NCBI GenBank assembly: GCA_031254035.1
Contig: JAIRVF010000022.1
Span: forward strand, 1 to 52,542
Direction of reading: 5' to 3'
Source of the DNA: Paenibacillus sp.
GTDB taxonomy: Bacteria > Bacillota > Bacilli > Paenibacillales > Paenibacillaceae
DNA: 52,542 nucleotides
Part shown: one piece after another, positions 27,246 through 36,677 of the stretch
Layout of the letters: the number at the start of each line of letters is the position of its first letter
Numbering within the stretch: position 1 is the first letter of the stretch
Translations under genes and position numbers: made by a program
The notes under the pieces: model-generated
The model's database searches: none
What the model saw: only the letters and a program-made list of their open reading frames with translations
What the model was told of the DNA's origin: nothing

Positions 27246-27294
27246 AAAAAACAAGGACAATCCCGTGCCATCGGGTCAGCGTCCTTGTTTTTTT
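27246..27294 (+). terminator. Terminator of the marR-ABC operon
   Basis: An outer stem ACAAGGAC/GTCCTTGT and an inner CCCG/CGGG stem are followed by seven T; A-rich on the left side as well. Confidence 0.85.
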
Positions 27295-27323
27295 AGATTC
27301 TAAATTTATGGTGTCCCCGCAAG

Positions 27324-27439
27324 GTATTTGGAATAAGCATCGAAGCATAGGCTCTACTCCGTACTTTTGCTCCGCAAAAGCGCCCCTCTTTGAGAGGCAC
27401 CCGGACTTCTTTCCGATACTCTTTGTGGGACTATTTTGT
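27324..27439. repeat. 115-bp structured repeat (element B), copy 1
   Basis: Nearly identical to 36563-36677. The ends GTATTTGGAA and TTCCGATAC can pair as an outer stem; inside are CTTTTGC-TCC-GCAAAAG and CCTCT-TTG-AGAGG hairpins. It lies in the gap between the ABC terminator and the 5'-nucleotidase gene, ending 113 bases before that start. It has no coding capacity. Confidence 0.7.
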
Positions 27440-27552
27440 GCGGATGAAGGTTTACGGATGGAATATTTTAGATTACAATAGGCTTTTGGAAAAGAATTGA
27501 CAGCGTTACCATTTTAACAGGCATACATATGGCTTAAAAGGGGAAGAGGAAC

Positions 27553-29880
27553 ATGATGAAAAGTTTTAGAAAGTTGACTGGACTTGCTCTCGCCGCTGCA
27601 TTAACGGTATCAGGAGCTGCAACCCTTCAGCCGGCAAGCGCCAAAGCTGCAGATGACCAGGAAACGCATATCACGCTGCTGGCTACCTCCGACGTGCACG
27701 GACGCTTTATGCCATGGGACTACGCCATGGACACGGAGAATACGAATGGAAGCTTCACGCAGCTGTATACGCTGATCAAGCAGGTGCGTGCCGAGAACCC
27801 GAACACCATTTTGCTTGATGCGGGTGATGTGATTCAGGACAATTCCGCGGAGTTATTTAATGACCAGCCGCGGTCGCCGATGATGGTAGCAATGAACGAA
27901 ATGGGATACGATGCTTGGGCCATGGGCAATCATGAATTCAATTTCGGTATCAAAACGTTCAATAAAATCACCGATCAATTCCATTCCGCGAAGCTTGCGG
28001 GCAACGTTTATAAAGAAAACGGAGAACGTTTTCTGCCCGCAACGACCATCGTGGAAAGAGGCGGCATCAAGGTGGGGATCATCGGGATGACGACCCCGCT
28101 CATCACCGATTTCGAGAAGGATACGGATCATCTGGATGGCCTGGTAGTTAAAAATCCGATCGACGAAACGAAGAAGGCCGTAAAAGAGCTGGAAGGCAAA
28201 GCCGACGTGATGATCGGCCTCATGCACATGGGGTTGGAGAATGAAAACGCGCTGCCGGGGACCGGCGTAGCGGATATCGCGGGCGAAGTGCCGCAGTTGA
28301 CGGCGATATTTGCCGGACATATGCATAAGCTGATTAAAAGCGAGACGGTCAACGGCGTTTTGATCGGTGAGCCTGACAAGTACGGCACGCATCTTTCACG
28401 CATTGACCTAACATTCGTGAAGAAGGATGGCAAAATGGTGCTGAAGGACAAGGTCGCCACCGCCATCCCAGTCAAGGGTGCGGACGGCACGCCTGCTGTT
28501 TCCGATGCGGATCTAGAAAAGGAGCTGCAGCCGTACCATGAATTCGCCCGAAAAGACGCCAACATCGTCGTCGGCCAATTGGTAGGGAAAACTAATATGG
28601 TTCCGGACAATGAGATCAAGGGCATTCCTGCCGTGCAGATTCAGGAAACCCCTCTCTCCGATTTCTTTAGCGAAGTGATGCTTCATTACAGCAAGGCCGA
28701 CGTCGTTGCGCATCAGATTGACAATGATAAGGCCAAGCTAGACGTTGGCCCGATCCGTAAAAAGGATATTGCTTACAACTATCAATACGCCCTCGGCGAA
28801 ATCACCAACTATAAGGTGACGGGAAAGGACCTGAAAGATTACATGGAATGGTCCGCGGGCTATTTCAATAGCACCCGTTCGGGTGATGTGACGGTCAGCT
28901 TTGATCCGAAGCGCAGATCATCGAAGTACAGCACTGACGATTTCTTCGGCGGCGTGAAATACGAAATCGATCTGTCCAAGCCATACGGCAGCCGGATCGT
29001 CAACCTGCGCCATATGGACGGTACGCCGATCCAAATGAATGAAACATTGTCCTTAGGCATGAACTCTTACCGCATGGACGCTCTCATGGCCAAAGGCGGC
29101 GCGCTCGAAGGACGTCAGTTCGAGAAGCTGTGGTCCTCCAAGGCCGAGAGTGCCTTTGGCGAGACAGGCGGAACGATCCGCAACCGGGCAATTGCGTACC
29201 TGAAGGACGTCATGAAGGGCCAATACGAGCCCAAAATCCAAAACAATTGGAAGATCATCGGCGTGGATACCACATCCAAGGAACGCGCCGATGTGGTAGA
29301 CCTGATGAACGCAGGCATTCTGAACGTTCCTACGACCGAAGACGGCAAATACACCAATATTGCTTCCATCAACATCTCGGATCCGGTCAAAGCCGAGGAA
29401 ATAACTAAGCTGGCTGAAAAAGCGGGCGTTGATTCTGCGTTGCTGACGGATGCCAAGACCACCGGCGAACTGTATCACAAGTTGAATGCCGCGGTGAAAG
29501 CAGCATCCAAACCGGAGGCAACCGAACCGGCGCCTGCCGAAAAACCGGAAACGCCAAATAAGCCGGTGACCGATAAGCCTGAAGCAACGGGCAAACCGGA
29601 GGTAACACAGCCTGCGAAGCCTGAAGCAACGGGTAAACCGGAGATAACACAGTCTGCGAAGCCTGTAACTCCAGCCAAACCGGCAGTCAAACAGGCCCAG
29701 ATTACGGCTGACTATCTGAACGTTCGCGCGGGTGCTTCCGCGAAAGCGAAAATTGTGGGCTCCGTGCCGAAGGGAACCGTGCTGGACGTGACTGGCAGCG
29801 CCCCTTATGGCTGGATCGAGGTAGTTTATCAAGGAAAAACCGCTTTTGTATACGGAAAACATGCGGCCATGCTGCCATAA
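27553..29880 (+). CDS. Secreted 5'-nucleotidase/cyclic phosphodiesterase with SH3b tail
   Basis: Extracellular nucleotide-degrading enzyme of the UshA/YfkN/CpdB family, 775 residues. Signal peptide 1-33; metallophosphatase domain with ATSDVHGRF, LLDAGDV, MGNHEFNFG and IFAGHMHK (about 40-290) carrying the dimetal ligands; 5'-nucleotidase C-terminal domain (about 330-560) with YNYQYALGEITNYKVTG; a Pro/Glu/Lys/Thr-rich linker with repeats of EATGKPE-type units (about 655-715); and a C-terminal bacterial SH3 domain (about 716-775) beginning QITADYLNVRAGAS, likely holding the enzyme on the wall. Ribosome binding site AGGGGAAGAGG; ATG 27556 is an equal alternative. Physiologically it would scavenge phosphate and nucleosides. 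Confidence 0.92.
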   Translation: MMKSFRKLTGLALAAALTVSGAATLQPASAKAADDQETHITLLATSDVHGRFMPWDYAMDTENTNGSFTQLYTLIKQVRAENPNTILLDAGDVIQDNSAELFNDQPRSPMMVAMNEMGYDAWAMGNHEFNFGIKTFNKITDQFHSAKLAGNVYKENGERFLPATTIVERGGIKVGIIGMTTPLITDFEKDTDHLDGLVVKNPIDETKKAVKELEGKADVMIGLMHMGLENENALPGTGVADIAGEVPQLTAIFAGHMHKLIKSETVNGVLIGEPDKYGTHLSRIDLTFVKKDGKMVLKDKVATAIPVKGADGTPAVSDADLEKELQPYHEFARKDANIVVGQLVGKTNMVPDNEIKGIPAVQIQETPLSDFFSEVMLHYSKADVVAHQIDNDKAKLDVGPIRKKDIAYNYQYALGEITNYKVTGKDLKDYMEWSAGYFNSTRSGDVTVSFDPKRRSSKYSTDDFFGGVKYEIDLSKPYGSRIVNLRHMDGTPIQMNETLSLGMNSYRMDALMAKGGALEGRQFEKLWSSKAESAFGETGGTIRNRAIAYLKDVMKGQYEPKIQNNWKIIGVDTTSKERADVVDLMNAGILNVPTTEDGKYTNIASINISDPVKAEEITKLAEKAGVDSALLTDAKTTGELYHKLNAAVKAASKPEATEPAPAEKPETPNKPVTDKPEATGKPEVTQPAKPEATGKPEITQSAKPVTPAKPAVKQAQITADYLNVRAGASAKAKIVGSVPKGTVLDVTGSAPYGWIEVVYQGKTAFVYGKHAAMLP

Positions 29881-29910
29881 CCAGCGCAGGATAGGCTGGG
29901 AGATAGGTAG

Positions 29911-29945
29911 AAAAAGGGGCTTCCCAAGCGGGAAGCCCTATTTCT
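29911..29945. terminator. Bidirectional terminator
   Basis: A perfect GGGCTTCCC-AAGC-GGGAAGCCC hairpin with A5 on its left, giving T5 on the minus strand, and TATTTCT on its right. It serves the 5'-nucleotidase gene and the convergent ferritin-like gene. Confidence 0.8.
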
Positions 29946-29947
29946 AG

Positions 29948-30385
29948 TTACTGGTGGCTCATCATATAAAGAAACCAAACGGCATGATTCTGTTCATCCA
30001 TGGCAATGCGACGGATCTGATCTCTCAAGCGGGGATCCTGAGCGTGGTCGGACAGTTCTAAGTAAAAGTCTACGGTTTCCTGTTCGTCTTTAAATGATGA
30101 AACAAGTCCTGCTTTGTAGTCTTCCGGGCAGGCTTCCGTCTGAACGGGCTGATGCGTTTTGCCGGTTAGGCGGGTGTACTCTTGTTGGAAAAAATGTAGA
30201 TGCTTGATTTCGTCCTTTCGGATTTCAAGGATGCGGTTTCTGGCTTCTCCGGCGGGAGCGAGTTTGGCAAGCTGATCATAGCAGGTTATTGCGCTATATT
30301 CGCCATTGATGGCTTTGATCAGGCCTGGAGCTAAAGCGGCGTCCGGATTAACAGCAGGACGGTAATAGAAATCGTATGGAATCAT
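29948..30385 (-). CDS. Ferritin-like four-helix protein
   Basis: A 145-residue protein with the ferritin/rubrerythrin-like pattern of metal ligands: E in NGEYSA, ExxH in KDEIKH, E in KDEQET and ExxH in MDEQNH, spread over four helices. This fits a non-haem di-iron site (peroxide or iron handling), but many members of this family lack a known reaction; similar Bacillales proteins are spore-coat or stress associated. AAGGAGG precedes the ATG. It lies alone, convergent with the 5'-nucleotidase and divergent from nos. Confidence 0.85.
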   Translation of the reverse strand: MIPYDFYYRPAVNPDAALAPGLIKAINGEYSAITCYDQLAKLAPAGEARNRILEIRKDEIKHLHFFQQEYTRLTGKTHQPVQTEACPEDYKAGLVSSFKDEQETVDFYLELSDHAQDPRLRDQIRRIAMDEQNHAVWFLYMMSHQ

Positions 30386-30589
30386 GATGACAGGCCTCCT
30401 TAAGACTGTAGTGGGCTTTTATACCCTATGCAGGTCGGGAGGAAAGGGTTCAGGCGAGGCGGCCAAAAGTGAGACGGAAGGTTCACGAATATATCAAGTT
30501 TTTTGCGGCCAGGGAGCCTAATTCATGGCTATAATAATGATGAAAAATGACGAATATCAGCTTTACAAACCGAATGAGGTGATGGACCG

Positions 30590-31717
30590 ATGAAAGAACA
30601 GAGCATTCTGCTTCAGGAAGCGGAAGATTATATAAAAACATGTTATGCCGAACTCGGAAAAACAGAGCGGGAAATCCGTGATCGACTGCTGGAGATTAGA
30701 AAAGAAATTGAACTGAATGGAACATACGAGCATACCTTCGAGGAGCTGGAGCACGGCGCAAAAATGGCCTGGCGCAACAGCAACCGCTGCATCGGGAGGT
30801 TGTTCTGGGATTCCATGGTGGTGCGGGATCAGCGGCATTTGGAGCATCCGGAAGATATTTACGTTTCGCTGCTAAACCATATCGAATCGGCAACCAACGG
30901 CGGCAAGATCATCCCGACTATTTCAGTGTTTAAGCCTTCATCACCCGAGCACAAAGGTGTCCGCATTTGGAATCATCAGCTGATCCGTTATGCGGGTTAT
31001 AAGGCGGAAAGCGGGGTTATCGGCGATCCCGCTTCCGTTCCGTTCACGAAGATTTGCCAAGGGATGGGCTGGGGCGGTGAGGAGACGCATTTTGATGTCC
31101 TACCCCTTCTGATCCAGTCGGGTAACCATGACCCGGTTCTTTTTTCCATTCCGGACAAGCTAGTCATGGAAGTGCCGCTGAACCACCCGGATTATCCCAC
31201 CTTCGGGGATTTGGGGCTCCGATGGTATGCGGTTCCGATCATTGCGGATATGGTGCTTGTCATCGGCGGCATCCATTACATGGCAGCCCCATTTAACGGA
31301 TGGTATATGGCGACGGAGATAGGCGCCCGCAACTTTGCGGACGAGAACCGCTATAATGTCCTGCCCCGGGTCGCCGAACTGATGGGACTTTCGACAGCAA
31401 GCGAAACTACGCTTTGGCGCGACCGGGCGCTGGTGGAAATGAATATTGCCGTCCTTCATTCCTATAAACAAGCGGGCGTGAGTATGGTGGATCATCATAC
31501 CGCAGCCGCGCAATTCAAGCTGTTTGAACAGCGGGAGGCCGAGTGCGGACGGCCGCTCACCGGGTACTGGAATTGGCTTATCCCACCGGTATCTCCGGCA
31601 ACGACTCATATTTTTCATCAGTCCTACGAGAATAGGGTGGTATACCCTAACTTTTTAAAAAGATCGGAAGTCCCGGAGTTTGAAGAGGTCATCAATATGG
31701 ATCATCCACTTTCTTAA
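30590..31717 (+). CDS. nos: Bacterial nitric oxide synthase oxygenase
   Basis: Haem enzyme converting arginine to citrulline and nitric oxide. The 375 residues cover only the oxygenase module, as in other Bacillales, so electrons must come from unrelated cellular reductases. Visible landmarks: [11 protein letters not shown] with the haem-thiolate C67 and the substrate-binding Glu E243 in [10 protein letters not shown], and the late [15 protein letters not shown] region. The zinc-binding and calmodulin elements of animal enzymes are absent. No strong ribosome binding site except GAGGTGATGG nine bases before the ATG. A long bidirectional terminator follows. No candidate reductase gene is adjacent. 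Confidence 0.95.
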   Translation: MKEQSILLQEAEDYIKTCYAELGKTEREIRDRLLEIRKEIELNGTYEHTFEELEHGAKMAWRNSNRCIGRLFWDSMVVRDQRHLEHPEDIYVSLLNHIESATNGGKIIPTISVFKPSSPEHKGVRIWNHQLIRYAGYKAESGVIGDPASVPFTKICQGMGWGGEETHFDVLPLLIQSGNHDPVLFSIPDKLVMEVPLNHPDYPTFGDLGLRWYAVPIIADMVLVIGGIHYMAAPFNGWYMATEIGARNFADENRYNVLPRVAELMGLSTASETTLWRDRALVEMNIAVLHSYKQAGVSMVDHHTAAAQFKLFEQREAECGRPLTGYWNWLIPPVSPATTHIFHQSYENRVVYPNFLKRSEVPEFEEVINMDHPLS

Positions 31718-31772
31718 GCAGTGCTTGGGCAGCCTGAGGTGAACAACTCTACATTAGCCTCACTACAAACAT

Positions 31773-31819
31773 AAAAAAGCGTCCCCCCGCCTGTCACGGC
31801 GGTATCAGGGACGCTTTTT
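31773..31819. terminator. Bidirectional terminator after nos
   Basis: AAAAAAGCGTCCC and GGGACGCTTTTT arms with an inner CCGCC/GGCGG stem; runs of A and T on both sides serve nos and the convergent oxidoreductase. Confidence 0.85.
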
Positions 31820-31871
31820 GTAGATTCAGATCCTCTAGTGGGTAGAATGTGTAACGCTGTACATTTCAAAG

Positions 31872-33416
31872 TTACTCGCGCACATCCAATTTCTTAAGCG
31901 GCTCTATTGCCGGGCCTTCAAGCACTTTACCTTCATAGTTGAAACGGGATCCGTGGCACGGGCAATCCCAACTGCGCTCGCCATCGTTCCACTCCACCTC
32001 ACAGCCCATGTGGGTGCAAGTGGTATCAACCAGATATAGATTGCCCGTGGCATCCTTATATGCCCCCGCGCGTTTACCATCATGCTTCACCACACCGCCT
32101 TCGTCTGGCTTTAAATCCTCAATTTTGCGCTCAATCAGACCCACCTTGCCGGCAACCAAATGTTTAGCTACATCGGCGTTCTGAACGACGAAATTTTTAA
32201 TGGCCGGGTCAGCTTTGAAGCGAGAAGGGTTATAGAGCAGCGAATAAGGATTGGTCTTACCCAGAACTAGGTCTGAGAGGATCATTCCCGACAGAGTACC
32301 GTGGGTCATGCCCCATTTATTAAAGCCAGTGGCGATATATATGTCTCTGTCCCCCGATGTGTTCAGTCCGATATAGGGTACCTTGTCCAGTGTAATCAAA
32401 TCCTGCGCTGACCAGCGGAAGGGAATCCCTTTGTTACCAAACAGCTTGCTGCCGAACTTTTCGAGCTCCTCATAGTGGTTATGGGTGCAGATACTTTGGC
32501 CGGTCTTATGGCTTTCTCCTCCGATTAACACCACCTCTTCACCATTCCACATGGCTGAACGCAGCGAACGCTTGGGCTCGTCTACGCTCAGGTACATACC
32601 GCCAGCAAAGGGGGTCTCCGGTTGGATCGCTAAGGCGTACGAACGCTCCGCATGAAGACGGGAGAAGTACAAGCCTTTGTTAAGGAATGGGAAGTGGGAA
32701 GCGGAAACGACATGGCTGCAGCGCACTTTATGTTTACCGTGATAGGTGGTCAGCGTAAACGGGCTTTCCTCTTCCAAGCTTGCGATCGTCGTATGCTCGA
32801 AGATCTTCCCGCCAGCTTTAATAATTTCGTCCACCAGCGGCTTCAGGTAGTGCAGTGGATGAAATTGCCCTTGCCCAGGCATTTCGATGGCGCCTTTGAC
32901 CTTGAGCGGGATCGGAAGCTCTTCTCTCCATTGCCCAGGAATGCCAAGCTTGATATAGGCATCGAATTCTTTTTGCAGCTTTTGGACTGCATCGGTTTTT
33001 TCCACGTAAATGTACGCGTCTTCCGGTCTGAGGTCGCATTCAATGCTCAGATCAGAGACCGTTTTCTGAATAAAATCCTTCGCATCCATATTTGCTTGGT
33101 AATACATTTTCGCCTGTTCCTTGCCAAAATGATTCAGCAGTTCATCATAAATCATGCCATGCTGGGCGGAGACCTTGGCGGTCGTATGCCCGGTTGTGCC
33201 GTTCAGAATGCTACCCGCATCGAGCAGCGCAACCTTACAGCCTTGACGTGCCAGCAGGTAAGCAGTTGTTACGCCGGCAATGCCTGCTCCGACAATAGCG
33301 ACATCGGTCTGGATATCCTCGTTCAGCCGCGGGAAGGTAGGGAATTCGGTCGTGGCTTTCCATAGGGATTCGGGAAACTGCGGCAGTGACTTGGAAACGG
33401 AATCAGATGGTTTCAT
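31872..33416 (-). CDS. FAD-dependent oxidoreductase with C-terminal Rieske domain
   Basis: A 514-residue protein similar in layout to B. subtilis YhfW. Residues 38-65 form the FAD-binding dinucleotide fold (VAIVGAGIAGVTTAYLLA); the body is of the DAO (amine/amino-acid oxidase) type; residues about 425-514 are a Rieske 2Fe-2S domain with C467-x-H469 and C485-x-x-H488, plus C472 and C487 positioned for the stabilising disulfide. The electron donor and substrate are not known. The ATG is preceded by GAGGAGG. The gene stands alone; its upstream region carries an intergenic repeat shared with the MerR gene. Confidence 0.9.
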   Translation of the reverse strand: MKPSDSVSKSLPQFPESLWKATTEFPTFPRLNEDIQTDVAIVGAGIAGVTTAYLLARQGCKVALLDAGSILNGTTGHTTAKVSAQHGMIYDELLNHFGKEQAKMYYQANMDAKDFIQKTVSDLSIECDLRPEDAYIYVEKTDAVQKLQKEFDAYIKLGIPGQWREELPIPLKVKGAIEMPGQGQFHPLHYLKPLVDEIIKAGGKIFEHTTIASLEEESPFTLTTYHGKHKVRCSHVVSASHFPFLNKGLYFSRLHAERSYALAIQPETPFAGGMYLSVDEPKRSLRSAMWNGEEVVLIGGESHKTGQSICTHNHYEELEKFGSKLFGNKGIPFRWSAQDLITLDKVPYIGLNTSGDRDIYIATGFNKWGMTHGTLSGMILSDLVLGKTNPYSLLYNPSRFKADPAIKNFVVQNADVAKHLVAGKVGLIERKIEDLKPDEGGVVKHDGKRAGAYKDATGNLYLVDTTCTHMGCEVEWNDGERSWDCPCHGSRFNYEGKVLEGPAIEPLKKLDVRE

Positions 33417-33484
33417 GGCATATCCTCCTCGTATTATTCACTTTCATTTATTACCATTTACCCTTTAAAAGAAACGAAGTCTTC

Positions 33485-33676
33485 TCTTAAAGTGCGTGTT
33501 CAAAAAGGTCGGTTTTCAGCACCGAGAAGATTGGATGAAGATAGGGACTGAGGAGCGGAGCGTACGTAGTGGGTACGTGAGCACCGGAAGGACCGGTTGA
33601 ATTCAAGATTCGATGCCGAACTGGCTTCCCGATTTACTTCGTGATCAAAAGCGGACTTTTTGAACAACCTCTTAAA
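33485..33676. repeat. 192-bp inverted-repeat element (element C), full copy
   Basis: Ends CTCTTAAAGTGCGTGTTC... and ...GAACAACCTCTTAAA bound the element, with GTTCAAAAAGG and CTTTTTGAAC as inverted repeats and CTCTTAAA as a direct repeat at both ends. The interior, from 33520 to 33645, has no protein signal. A 69-bp version with the same ends and interior removed lies at 36494. It separates two divergent genes. Confidence 0.65.
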
Positions 33677-33707
33677 AAACAGGCTACCCGCAGACAGGGC
33701 AATAGCA

Positions 33708-33736
33708 TTGGCTTTCGCTGATGGGAAGGATATACT
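33708..33736 (+). promoter_or_regulatory. Promoter of the merR gene
   Basis: TTGGCT and TATACT are separated by 17 bases, 35 bases upstream of the TTG start. Confidence 0.5.
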
Positions 33737-33737
33737 T

Positions 33738-33749
33738 AAGGTATACCTT
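33738..33749. promoter_or_regulatory. Perfect palindrome, likely MerR autoregulatory site
   Basis: AAGGTATACCTT is a perfect dyad immediately after the -10, with symmetry extending less perfectly to TATA on both sides. Location at the start site fits autorepression. Confidence 0.45.
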
Positions 33750-33770
33750 GTATATAGGGGGAGACAGCAA

Positions 33771-34187
33771 TTGGAATGGCTCAAAATCGACGATGTTGCC
33801 AAGGAGACGGGGTTGACGAAGCGATCAATCCGTTACTATGAGGAAATCGGCCTAATGAAATCGCCCGAGCGGTCTGATGGGGGCATTCGATTATATACCG
33901 AAGAAGACGTCCAGCAGCTGAAAAATATAGTTTTAGCGAAAAAGGTGCTTGGTTTTTCCCTGCAGGAGATTCAGGAGTTTCTGCAGATTCATGATCAGGT
34001 CATAAGGCACCGCAGCAACGCCTCCTCATCTTCGGATGAAGCCCTGCGCCAGGCAGAGCTGGAGAATATGGCTGAAGCGGTGAGCAAACAGCTGAAGCTG
34101 GTTGATTATAAAATTAAGGAAATGATCAAAGTGAGAGAAGAATTGGCCGGACTCAGCGGACGAATCAACAAAGCGATGCAAAATTAG
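33771..34187 (+). CDS. MerR family regulator
   Basis: A 138-residue regulator with an N-terminal helix-turn-helix typical of MerR (KIDDVAKETGLTKRSIRYYEEIGLM) and a C-terminal coiled-coil dimer helix (about 75-130). No cysteines follow the coiled coil, so a metal sensor is unlikely; a drug- or stress-type member is possible. I propose a TTG start at 33771, seven bases after GGGGGAG; a longer frame from 33660 runs through the repeat and promoter and is not credible. No obvious target operon is adjacent, so it may act elsewhere or on itself. A terminator follows. Confidence 0.8.
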   Translation: MEWLKIDDVAKETGLTKRSIRYYEEIGLMKSPERSDGGIRLYTEEDVQQLKNIVLAKKVLGFSLQEIQEFLQIHDQVIRHRSNASSSSDEALRQAELENMAEAVSKQLKLVDYKIKEMIKVREELAGLSGRINKAMQN

Positions 34188-34188
34188 A

Positions 34189-34227
34189 AAAAGGACAGCC
34201 CAGGGAGAATCGGGGTTGTCCTTTTTT
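34189..34227 (+). terminator. Terminator of the merR gene
   Basis: AAAAGGACAGCCC and GGGGTTGTCCTTTT arms (with G-T pairing) followed by six T. Confidence 0.8.
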
Positions 34228-34247
34228 GATATAAAAAAAGCTGTCAT

Positions 34248-34274
34248 TCAAGACCTAGGCCTCTTTGCCTATGA
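34248..34274 (+). promoter_or_regulatory. Possible SigD promoter of the chemoreceptor
   Basis: TCAA, a 15-base spacer and GCCTATGA resemble the motility sigma-factor consensus TAAA-N15-GCCGATAT (3 of 4 and 5 of 8). It lies 160 bases before the chemoreceptor. Matches of this quality occur by chance. Confidence 0.3.
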
Positions 34275-34433
34275 AACAGATAATGATAGAATATTCCAAA
34301 GGAAATGGATATTGGTTGAAAATATTGTGCGATATTCCGAGATATCATATGATTCATTTCACAGACAACTATGTTCATCGTATGGGTTTTAGGAGTATGA
34401 CTGCAGCACCAAAGAAGAAAGGAAAATGCCATT

Positions 34434-36404
34434 GTGAAACGATTTTCATTGACCATTAAAAGGAAGCTAGTCATCACCTATCTTATCGTTTTGCTCGTTC
34501 CCAGCTTCACGATCGGCATTTTGTCCTATCAATCCGCTAAAAATGCGAATGCCGAGGATATGATGAAGAGTGCGCTTGAAAGCACGAAATCAGCAGACAA
34601 TATCGTGTCCCAAAATATTCAGGCGAAGATAGATGATATTGCATACCTGTTGAAGCTGCCCATGATGGAGCGCGCCATTTCGGACCCCCTCAAAAAGGGT
34701 GGGGACTTGAAAATTCAGCTGCAGCAGTACATGGATTTACATAAAGACGTGAAAGACGTGATTGTAGGTGTAAACAATGGATATTATGTACGCGCTTCCA
34801 AGGATCCTTTGCCGTGGGAGTATGACGTCACCAAGCAGGACTGGTATATCCGGGCGCTGAAGCAGGATAAGATGGCGACGATATCTCCGGTATTCAAGGC
34901 TGCCAACGGGAAAATGTCGGTGTCCATCTCGCAAGCGGTACCTTCAGGCAACGGCGTGATCTCAGTTGAGCTGGATCTTGATAACATCCGGTCTCTCACC
35001 AATATGAAGCTTGGAGATAAGGGATATATTTTTATTACGGACCAGGCGAAAAATTATGTCGTTCACCCGGATCACACTGGACAAGAGGCGGAGGGCGATT
35101 TTCTCAAACCGCTTTACGAAAACTCCGAAGGTCATTTTGCTTACACTTTTGAAAATGAAGCCAAACGGATGGCTTTCTCGACCAACAAACTGACAGGATG
35201 GAAAATTGCCGGCACATTGTACGAGGATGAAATCGAAGCTTCGGCAGTGGGAATCCGGAATTCAGTCATGATTATCATGTCTATTTCGATCCTGGCGGCG
35301 CTCTTGATTGTATACGTGAATATTCGCTCGATTATCCGGCCGATTAACAAACTTACGCAGGCGACGGAACGGATTAGCCAGGGAGATTTAAGAGAAAGTG
35401 TCGACACCTCAAGCAGGGATGAAATCGGCAATTTGAGTCGCCATTTTCAAGCTATGGTGGACAGCTTGCGAACAATGATCGTAAATGTGCAGGAAATCAC
35501 TGGGCAAGTCAGCTCATCTGCAAAGGGCCTGTCGACGGGTGCCGATCAGACGACCAAGGCCATCGAAAGCGTAACTGATGCCATTTCGGAAGTGGCCGCT
35601 GGAAGCGAGCAGCAGCTTCGCAGTGTAGAGACAAGCATGGAAAGCATGAATACAATGTCCATGCAATCTGAACGCATCCGCAGTCATATGGATGATGCAT
35701 CGGCCAAAATGTCGCGTACGTCTGCATCAGCGGAAGAGGGTCATGCGGCCGTGGTGGACGTGACGGATAAAATTCAAGGAATACATACGACAGTTAGCGA
35801 TCTGGACGGCATTGTAACGAATATGAATGAACGTACAGGTCGGATTGGCCAAATTGTGACGATGATGGCTGAAATCGCCAAGCAAACAAACTTGCTGGCG
35901 CTTAATGCATCCATCGAGGCAGCGCGCGCAGGAGAGCATGGAAAAGGCTTTGCCGTCGTTGCGGTAGAAGTGCGCAAGCTGGCGGAGCAATCCGGTCATT
36001 CGGCTCAGCGTATCGAAGAACTGGTGAACGGCATGCGTGAGGAGATGCGGCGCGTGCTTGGCGCAATGGATGATGCCAAGGGCAGAGTATCCGAGGGGAT
36101 TGAGGCTGCGGATTTTACGGGCAAATCGTTTACCCGAATCCTCAAGGCGGTACAGGGAGCGGCTGAAGGCATCCATTCTGCTGCAGAAGTGTCCCGAGAG
36201 CTGGCGCGGAACGGGGAGAGTGCAGTCGGGTCCATCCGGCATATCCAGAGCATATCGGAGATTGCGGCGGCAAATACGCAGTCCGTATCGGCTGCGGCCC
36301 AAGAGCAGCTGGCATCCATCGAAGAAATTGCATCTTCTGCAGAGCATTTAAGCCGTCTGGCCGTACAGCTGCAGGAACTGGTGACTAGGTTTAAGATCTC
36401 CTGA
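34434..36404 (+). CDS. Methyl-accepting chemotaxis protein
   Basis: Transmembrane chemoreceptor of 656 residues. Membrane span near 12-32, extracellular dCache-like sensing domain (about 35-275; [19 protein letters not shown] region is typical), second span near 280-302, HAMP (303-355), and the signalling domain with the hairpin tip [21 protein letters not shown]. It would report a ligand to CheA/CheW; the ligand is unknown. GTG start at 34434 with AGAAAGGA upstream. Single gene with its own terminator; a SigD-like motif precedes it. Confidence 0.95.
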   Translation: MKRFSLTIKRKLVITYLIVLLVPSFTIGILSYQSAKNANAEDMMKSALESTKSADNIVSQNIQAKIDDIAYLLKLPMMERAISDPLKKGGDLKIQLQQYMDLHKDVKDVIVGVNNGYYVRASKDPLPWEYDVTKQDWYIRALKQDKMATISPVFKAANGKMSVSISQAVPSGNGVISVELDLDNIRSLTNMKLGDKGYIFITDQAKNYVVHPDHTGQEAEGDFLKPLYENSEGHFAYTFENEAKRMAFSTNKLTGWKIAGTLYEDEIEASAVGIRNSVMIIMSISILAALLIVYVNIRSIIRPINKLTQATERISQGDLRESVDTSSRDEIGNLSRHFQAMVDSLRTMIVNVQEITGQVSSSAKGLSTGADQTTKAIESVTDAISEVAAGSEQQLRSVETSMESMNTMSMQSERIRSHMDDASAKMSRTSASAEEGHAAVVDVTDKIQGIHTTVSDLDGIVTNMNERTGRIGQIVTMMAEIAKQTNLLALNASIEAARAGEHGKGFAVVAVEVRKLAEQSGHSAQRIEELVNGMREEMRRVLGAMDDAKGRVSEGIEAADFTGKSFTRILKAVQGAAEGIHSAAEVSRELARNGESAVGSIRHIQSISEIAAANTQSVSAAAQEQLASIEEIASSAEHLSRLAVQLQELVTRFKIS

Positions 36405-36439
36405 CCTAAGATGAAGCAAAAACACGAAATATCCGGAAG

Positions 36440-36475
36440 AACGGCAGTACCGTTATGGTGCTGTCGTTTTTTTTT
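36440..36475 (+). terminator. Terminator of the chemoreceptor gene
   Basis: ACGGCAGTACC and GGTGCTGTCGT pair (two G-T) around GTTAT and are followed by nine T. Confidence 0.85.
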
Positions 36476-36493
36476 GATAGTTTTCTTGGGGCC

Positions 36494-36562
36494 CTCTTAA
36501 AGTGCGTGTTCAAAAAGGTCGGTTTTCTTATCAAAGACGGACTTTTTGAACAACCTCTTAAA
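36494..36562. repeat. Element C, internally deleted 69-bp copy
   Basis: Same outer ends as 33485-33676 (CTCTTAAAGTGCGTGTTC to GACTTTTTGAACAACCTCTTAAA, written as ends only), but about 120 bases of interior are missing. The right end abuts element B directly. Confidence 0.65.
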
Positions 36563-36677
36563 GTATTTGGAATACGTATCGAAGCATGGGCTCCATGCTG
36601 TACTTTTGCTCCACAAAAGCGCCCCTCTTTGAGAGGCACCTGAACTTCTTTCCAATACTCTTTGTGGGGTTATTTTG
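36563..36677. repeat. 115-bp structured repeat (element B), copy 2
   Basis: Nearly identical to 27324-27439. It can fold with outer stem GTATTTGGAA/TTCCAATAC and three internal hairpins: AGCATGG-GCT-CCATGCT, CTTTTG/CAAAAG and CCTCT/AGAGG. CCACAAA in the second hairpin can also pair with TTTGTGG near the 3' end. It ends about 108 bases before the start of the germination operon and may displace or be its promoter region. Confidence 0.7.

Noticed and set aside
27497..27530. PhoP box upstream of the 5'-nucleotidase
   Set aside because: TTGACA, TTACCA and TTAACA occur there but at 8-9 base steps rather than 11, so the pattern does not fit.
29053..29862. 269-codon frame antisense to the 5'-nucleotidase linker and SH3b domain
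   Set aside because: Repetitive Arg/Phe/Cys-rich translation mirrors the Pro/Lys/Glu repeat on the coding strand.
32652..33365. 237-codon frame opposite the Rieske oxidoreductase
   Set aside because: Antisense to a gene with intact FAD and Rieske motifs; no ribosome binding site.
31872..33416. Rieske oxidoreductase as the electron donor of the neighbouring nitric oxide synthase
   Set aside because: The genes converge, are separated by a strong terminator, and bacterial NOS enzymes are known to use unrelated flavodoxin-type donors.
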